A stretch of 64,000 bases of DNA from an uncultured Granulosicoccaceae bacterium. Lineage in GTDB: Bacteria; Pseudomonadota; Gammaproteobacteria; Granulosicoccales; Granulosicoccaceae. The notes beneath the pieces were generated by a model, which was not told where the DNA came from, did no database searches, and saw nothing but the letters and a program-made list of their open reading frames with translations. A program made the translations under genes and the position numbers. Below, piece by piece: positions 60,958 to 64,000 of the stretch (position 1 is the stretch's first letter; each line of letters begins with the position of its first letter). The DNA lies in the NCBI GenBank assembly GCA_938006335.1, contig CALLMF010000033.1:45034-109033 (forward strand), given 5' to 3'.

Positions 60958-62538
60958 TCAGCGCGTAGTGTTTGGTTGTGCCGACATCGATTCGACCACC
61001 GCAGCGAGACGATCGATGCCAGGCATGATCTGCGAGGCATGGATCGATGAAAATCCAAGCCTGCAATACGCCTTGTGTCGGGACGGATCCTTGAAGTAGA
61101 TACCACCCGCCTGCAACAGAATACCTTGGGAAAGCGCCTCTCGTTCGAGATCGGTGGCACTGACACCCGGCGGCAGACTGACCCAGAAAGACGATCCGCC
61201 GTACGCTGGCGCCTTCCCTGACAAGGGCGCATGAGCTGCAAGTGCAGCCTCCATCGTCGTGAAACGCTCCCTGAAACTACGCGATATGCGCAGCACTGCC
61301 GAGTCATGATGGCCGAGCGCCAGAAAGTGTCCGACGGTACGCTGAGTGTTGGTCGGAGGATGCCTGTACATCAGACGGCGTAGCGCACGTGCCTGCCTTA
61401 TGAATGCCGGCGGCCCCACCATGAAGCCGACACGCAGGCCAGGTGCGAGCGTCTTGGACAAGCTACCGACGTAGATCACGCGGTGATCGACATCGAGACT
61501 CTTCAATGCCGGTGTGGGCTCGCCGTTGAAGTTCAGCTCGCTTTCGTAGTCATCCTCAATGATCGTCACATCACCTGCCGCTGCATCTGCCAGCAACTGT
61601 TGGCGTGCAGCCAACGGCATGGTCGTGGTGGTAGGACACTGGTGGCTCGGCGTCACGTACATGAACTTGCACTTGGCCAGTCGCTCATCGGTCACCACAC
61701 CGTTGTCACCGACGGGGAAGGTCTCTGTGCCCCCGCAAAACAGCTCAAAGATATTGCGCGCATCGACGTAGCAGGGATCCTCGATCCCGACAACCGACGT
61801 CTTGTCGAGCAGCAATTGCGCGATCAGGAACAATGCGTTCTGCGCGCCGGTCGTAATCAGCAACTCGTCAGCTTCGGCCCACACACCGCGACGCGGGAGC
61901 ACTCGCGTGAGAATCTGCTCGACCAGCAAGGTATCGTCGACATCCGTACGATCCTGCGTCCAGCGGGCGATGGCATCAACGCGAAGGGACAGTCGCACCG
62001 CTTCACGCCAATCATTGACCGGAAACAGCGTTTCGTCGATTTGCCCGTAAATGAAGGGGAATTCGTAACGTTGCCAATCCTGTGGACGATTGAGGTTACG
62101 CTGCGTGAGCAGGTCCATGACGAGGCCTGGATCGCGGTCCTGCACGCCTGGAGCTGTGTTGGCAAACGTATCGTCGGATTGCGTGGGCTCAGCCGCCACC
62201 CGCCCGGCGAGTATCTCGGGGTTAACGAAATAGCCGTGACGCTCACGCGCGATCAGGTAGTTTTCGTCAACGAGGTGCTGGTACGCAAGCACTACCGTAT
62301 TGCGTGCAATACCCAATTCGGAAGCCAACGCTCTGGACGATGGCAGCGGGCTATCGTATGCGATACGTCCATCAAGAATCGCCTTGACCAACTCTTGTCT
62401 CAACTGCGACTGCAGACTCTGCGGTGCAGAGGAGTCCACTCGAAACAGCTGACGCCACATCGGACGAGAGACATCCGATACGCCGCCTGACCCGCTCCCG
62501 GCAGATCGACCGGACGGCGGAACGAGGTCAACGCTCAT
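60958..62538 (-). CDS. MocR/GabR-type regulator (GntR HTH fused to aminotransferase fold)
   Basis: 526 aa. N-terminal GntR winged helix (about 35-100: LRQELVKAILDGRI...LPSSRALASELGIARNTVVLAYQHLVDENYL) and a class-I aminotransferase domain (about 150-520) with TTGAQNALFLIAQLLLD, EDDYESELNFNG and the PLP lysine in YVGSLSKTLAPGLR. MocR proteins sense PLP with an amino compound and regulate vitamin B6, GABA, taurine or related genes. The start at ATG 62538 overlaps the coiled-coil gene by 11 bp. Target unknown; the adjacent dehydrogenase is a candidate. Confidence 0.92.
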   Translation of the reverse strand: MSVDLVPPSGRSAGSGSGGVSDVSRPMWRQLFRVDSSAPQSLQSQLRQELVKAILDGRIAYDSPLPSSRALASELGIARNTVVLAYQHLVDENYLIARERHGYFVNPEILAGRVAAEPTQSDDTFANTAPGVQDRDPGLVMDLLTQRNLNRPQDWQRYEFPFIYGQIDETLFPVNDWREAVRLSLRVDAIARWTQDRTDVDDTLLVEQILTRVLPRRGVWAEADELLITTGAQNALFLIAQLLLDKTSVVGIEDPCYVDARNIFELFCGGTETFPVGDNGVVTDERLAKCKFMYVTPSHQCPTTTTMPLAARQQLLADAAAGDVTIIEDDYESELNFNGEPTPALKSLDVDHRVIYVGSLSKTLAPGLRVGFMVGPPAFIRQARALRRLMYRHPPTNTQRTVGHFLALGHHDSAVLRISRSFRERFTTMEAALAAHAPLSGKAPAYGGSSFWVSLPPGVSATDLEREALSQGILLQAGGIYFKDPSRHKAYCRLGFSSIHASQIMPGIDRLAAVVESMSAQPNTTR

Positions 62539-63216
62539 CAACGATATCGTCAAAGTCCATTGAGGCTGGCAGATCCGCCTCCGCCAACACCGGAATATCT
62601 CCGTACTGCGGCAAACTGTCGGCAGCCACCCCGTTACCGGACTTGCGTTGTGTATCGGACGACGCATTCTCGGGTTGCCGTGATTGCCGCTCGCTGACCC
62701 GCCGGTTGAGCACGGGTACCACACCATCGCGCGATGTACCTGCAGATCGGGCCGATGCAGCAGGCGACTCCGACACGACGGACGGCGCCGGCAGGGCGAT
62801 AACACGATCCCGCGCCGCCATCCCGAACTCGTGCCTGAGCGCGACCACGTGTCGTTCCAGACGCATGTGCCGCTCTTCCGTAGAGCGTTGCTCCTCAAGC
62901 AGGGCCTCGATGCGATGTTTTTGCGACTGCGCGTGTACCTCAAGCGCATCCTGCCGAGCGCGTTGCGCAGAATCCCGCTCCTGCCAGCGCTGCTTGTCGC
63001 GCAGGGCGCCATCGCGCTCGCGCGTAAGCGACTCACCCAGTACCTCGACCCGAACCGACAGTTCGCGCACAGACGCCTGGTGCGCCAGCTCTGCCTGGTG
63101 CAGCGCAGCATCTCGCCGGGCGCGCTCTCCCAGACGCGAGATCGCATATCCGATCAGACCACCCAGAAGGGCAGCCATGACAAGAAGAGCTAGCAGCAAC
63201 AACGAAATACCAGACA

Positions 63217-63217
<1 letters not shown>
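62528..63217 (-). CDS. Membrane-anchored coiled-coil protein
   Basis: 229 aa. One N-terminal membrane segment (LLLLALLVMAALLGGLIGYAI) followed by a long heptad-rich helix (about 28-130: many Arg, Glu, Gln, Ala) and a disordered, acidic C-terminus ending MDFDDIVDER. No known domain recognised. Its ATG shares one base with the stop of the OmpA-like gene (TGATG), so the two are co-translated; together they may link inner membrane and peptidoglycan. An alternative TTG lies three bases upstream. Confidence 0.7.

Positions 63218-64000
<783 letters not shown>

Noticed and set aside
61483..62490. 335-codon plus-strand frame over the MocR gene
   Set aside because: Antisense of a conserved aminotransferase-type domain.

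Overview
The window is 64 kb of a GC-rich, gene-dense chromosome with coding on both strands. I see no rRNA, tRNA, insertion sequence, prophage or CRISPR array. The gene content fits a free-living, probably marine, Gammaproteobacterium: long-form LeuA, MaeB-type malic enzyme, fused ATP sulfurylase/APS kinase, betaine-homocysteine methyltransferase, taurine uptake, DUF1840, YceI, MocR regulators and a GlyGly-CTERM protein. A Granulosicoccus-like or Chromatiales-like lineage is only a guess, because no phylogenetic marker is present.

Layout. 0.1-9.7 kb: acetyltransferase-like protein, bhmT, a DUF445 membrane protein, and a leftward chain receiver-like protein / EamA exporter / DUF3820 / leuA / maeB / hopJ-like gene, with a possible leucine leader peptide before leuA. 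9.9-13.5 kb: S41 protease lipoprotein, histidine phosphatase, class-III aminotransferase. 13.6-28 kb: a glycan-use island with a multidomain GH10 xylanase, a MalK/UgpC-type ATPase, an IclR regulator, GH36 alpha-galactosidase, galK, galT, GH42 beta-galactosidase, and a sugar-binding protein with two permeases. The IclR/GH36 divergent promoter and the region before the sugar-binding protein carry related dyads (TTGGAAC-N3-GTTCCAA), so the island is probably one regulon: uptake of galactosides, hydrolysis to galactose, then Leloir steps. galE and galM are not in the window.

28-35 kb: YHS-domain protein, molybdopterin oxidoreductase, and a decayed stretch (DUF1330 stump, orphan ligA-like gene, acetyltransferase remnant), followed by an RpiR regulator / PfkB kinase / TIM-barrel isomerase cassette. 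35-44.5 kb: a repeat-rich peptidoglycan-binding lipoprotein, YceI, GST, spondin-domain protein, an atypical OmpR-type regulator, and a tauABC-like transporter whose permease carries a large extra periplasmic domain. 44.5-52 kb: two SDRs, prolyl-tRNA deacylase, sat-cysC, pirin, a membrane J-domain protein, TauE and a YugP peptidase. 52-64 kb: DUF1800/DUF1501 pair, DUF1840, YdjM-like protein, a larger paralogue of the repeat protein, a kelch/TSP3 surface protein with a rhombosortase-type tail, a hydroxyisobutyrate dehydrogenase-like enzyme, a MocR regulator, a coiled-coil membrane protein and an OmpA-like gene cut by the right edge that contains long (PE)n and (VAE)n repeats.

The most unusual items are the two repeat-protein paralogues, the domain-inserted TauC, the paired IclR-type operators, the repeat-rich OmpA-like protein, and the gene-decay junction around 30.8-31.7 kb. 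All functional calls come from reading motifs by eye; no search was run.
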